A DNA stretch of 64,000 nt, from contig NZ_BMTF01000002.1 of the NCBI RefSeq assembly GCF_014649535.1, positions 372,001-436,000 of the forward strand, written 5' to 3'. This DNA is from Streptomyces gelaticus (lineage in GTDB: Bacteria; Actinomycetota; Actinomycetes; Streptomycetales; Streptomycetaceae). The translations under genes were made by a program, and so were the position numbers. Shown here piece after piece: positions 62,473 to 64,000 of the stretch. The notes under the pieces are model-generated. The model ran no database searches. It saw only the letters and a program-made list of their open reading frames with translations, and was not told the DNA's origin. Each line of letters opens with the position of its first letter. The stretch's first letter is position 1.

Positions 62473-64000
62473 GCGCCGCGTACCACTCGCACCCCGCCCT
62501 CCAGCTGGCCGCCTCCTCGACCACCGAGCACCGGCCGCTGATCATCACGCTCTTCGCCGTGTTCGTCGCCGCGACCCTGGGCATCACCGTCTGGGCCGGA
62601 CGGCAGACCCGGAGCGCCTCCGACTTCTACGCGGGCGGCCGTCAGTTCACCGCCTTCCAGAACGGACTCGCGGTCTCCGGCGACTACATGTCCGCCGCGT
62701 CGTTCCTCGGAATCGCCGGGGCCATCGCCCTCTTCGGCTACGACGGCTTTCTGTACTCCATCGGCTTCCTCGTCGCCTGGCTCGTCGCCCTGCTGCTGGT
62801 CGCCGAACCACTGCGCAACTCGGGCCGCTACACGATGGGCGACGTCCTCGCCTACCGGATGCGTCAGCGCCCCGTCCGTACCGCCTCCGGCGTGTCCACC
62901 ATCGTCGTCTCGATCTTCTACCTGCTGGCCCAGATGGCGGGCGCGGGCGTCCTGGTCTCGCTTCTCCTCGGCATCACCAGCGACGCGGGCAAGATCCTCA
63001 TCGTCGCGCTGGTCGGCGTACTCATGATCGTGTACGTCACCATCGGCGGCATGAAGGGCACCACCTGGGTGCAGATGGTCAAGGCCGTACTCCTCATCGC
63101 CGGCGCCCTGCTGATGACCTTCCTGGTGCTGCTGAAGTTCGACTTCAACATCTCCGACCTGCTGGGCACGGCCGCCGCGAAGAGCGGCCACGGCGCGGCG
63201 TTCCTGGAGCCCGGCCTCAAGTACGGCGCCACCGGCACCTCGAAGCTGGACTTCCTCTCCCTCGGCATCGCCCTGGTCCTCGGCACCGCCGGCCTGCCGC
63301 ACATCCTGATCCGCTTCTACACGGTGCCGACCGCCAAGGCCGCCCGTAAGTCGGTCAACTGGGCCATCGGCATCATCGGCGCCTTCTACCTGATGACGAT
63401 CGCCCTCGGCTTCGGCGCCGCGGCCCTCATCGGCCCCGCCGAGATCAAGGCGAAGAACCCGGCCGGCAACGCGGCCGCCCCACAGCTCGCCGAATACCTC
63501 GGCGGGGTCGGCACCACCGGCGGCGCCGTCCTGCTCGCGGTGATCTCGGCGGTCGCCTTCGCCACCATCCTCGCCGTCGTCGCGGGGCTCACCCTCGCCT
63601 CCTCGTCCTCCTTCGCGCACGACATCTACGCCAACGTCATCCGCAAGGGGAAGGCCACCGAGAAGGAGGAGATGCGGGCCGCCCGCTGGGCCACCGTCCT
63701 CATCGGCGCGGTCGCGATCGTCCTGGGCGCCTTCGCCCGCGACATGAACGTCGCCGGACTGGTGGCGCTGGCGTTCGCCGTCGCCGCCTCCGCCAACCTG
63801 CCGACCATCCTCTACAGCCTCTTCTGGAAGCGGTTCACCACCCAGGGCGCGCTGTGGTCGATCTACGGCGGTCTGGCGAGCTCGGTGATCCTGGTGCTGT
63901 TCTCGCCGGTCGTCTCCGGCAACCCGAAGACATCGATGTTCAAGGGCGTCGACTTCGCCTGGTTCCCACTGGAGAACCCCGGCCTCATCTCCATCCCGCT
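62469..64000 (+). CDS. actP: Cation:acetate symporter ActP-like (Na+/solute symporter), truncated by window edge
   Basis: The ATG overlaps the DUF485 stop and the frame stays open to the last base (510 codons). It is a sodium:solute symporter with many helices: AGRQTRSASDFYAGGRQFTA, SGDYMSAASFLGIAGAI, VTIGGMKGTTWVQMVKA and GLPHILIRFYTVPTAKAARK. These match the acetate permease branch. About 30-40 residues are probably missing at the C-terminus. Confidence 0.93.
   Translation, partial: MSAAYHSHPALQLAASSTTEHRPLIITLFAVFVAATLGITVWAGRQTRSASDFYAGGRQFTAFQNGLAVSGDYMSAASFLGIAGAIALFGYDGFLYSIGFLVAWLVALLLVAEPLRNSGRYTMGDVLAYRMRQRPVRTASGVSTIVVSIFYLLAQMAGAGVLVSLLLGITSDAGKILIVALVGVLMIVYVTIGGMKGTTWVQMVKAVLLIAGALLMTFLVLLKFDFNISDLLGTAAAKSGHGAAFLEPGLKYGATGTSKLDFLSLGIALVLGTAGLPHILIRFYTVPTAKAARKSVNWAIGIIGAFYLMTIALGFGAAALIGPAEIKAKNPAGNAAAPQLAEYLGGVGTTGGAVLLAVISAVAFATILAVVAGLTLASSSSFAHDIYANVIRKGKATEKEEMRAARWATVLIGAVAIVLGAFARDMNVAGLVALAFAVAASANLPTILYSLFWKRFTTQGALWSIYGGLASSVILVLFSPVVSGNPKTSMFKGVDFAWFPLENPGLISIP

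Overview
The window is a GC-rich (roughly 70% or more) chromosomal segment from an actinomycete, almost certainly a Streptomyces. The evidence is the extreme G/C bias at third codon positions, frequent GTG and TTG starts, 4-base ATGA/GTGA gene overlaps, three rare TTA codons in one regulator, a PhoP-type PHO box, an LAETG sortase substrate, a SpoIIE/HATPase fusion, and a cobalamin-to-PiT gene order I associate with the SCO1860-SCO1845 part of Streptomyces chromosomes. I see no rRNA, tRNA, CRISPR array or insertion sequence.

Layout. 1-8 kb: the end of an aldehyde dehydrogenase, a DUF1349 protein, a Ser/Thr kinase, an NB-ARC/TPR regulator with three TTA codons, a secreted ricin-type lectin and a DsbA-family protein. 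8-19.5 kb: two class V aminotransferases, a large SpoIIE phosphatase, a VOC/maleylpyruvate-isomerase-like fusion, a methyltransferase plus membrane protein pair, an amidohydrolase and an LAETG surface protein. 19.4-29 kb: a cobalamin block on the minus strand (cobD-cobQ-chelatase-cobO-cobB, then a CbiG-C/CobC fusion). It is headed by a clear B12 riboswitch and interrupted by a plus-strand ZIP metal transporter. 29-30.7 kb: a PiT phosphate transporter operon behind a PHO box.

30.8-41.5 kb: a class II aldolase pseudogene with one in-frame TAA, an alpha/beta hydrolase, a VOC protein, an ABC-F ATPase preceded by a possible 7-residue leader peptide, a small HTH protein, an enoyl-CoA hydratase, and an Asp23/AmaP envelope-stress cluster. 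41.5-46.4 kb: an SDR lacking the usual Tyr-Lys pair, a GH15 enzyme, SURF1, a zinc-ribbon protein and an exonuclease-BRCT protein. 46.4-51.4 kb: a TetR regulator divergent from an acetoacetate-decarboxylase-like/SDR/two-amidohydrolase operon, with a perfect palindrome between them.

51.5-57.6 kb holds the most striking locus. A 1737-residue protein joins a caspase-like protease, an HSP90-type (GHKL) ATPase and a long C-terminal array of about nine similar helical units. It overlaps a small zinc-ribbon gene, which overlaps a small three-helix membrane protein. I read this three-gene operon as an ATP-dependent protease switch, probably a conflict or cell-suicide system. The rest (57.6-64 kb) is a VIT1-type transporter, a fatty-acid hydroxylase plus lysoplasmalogenase pair, a secreted subtilase, and a DUF485/ActP acetate permease operon that runs off the window end.
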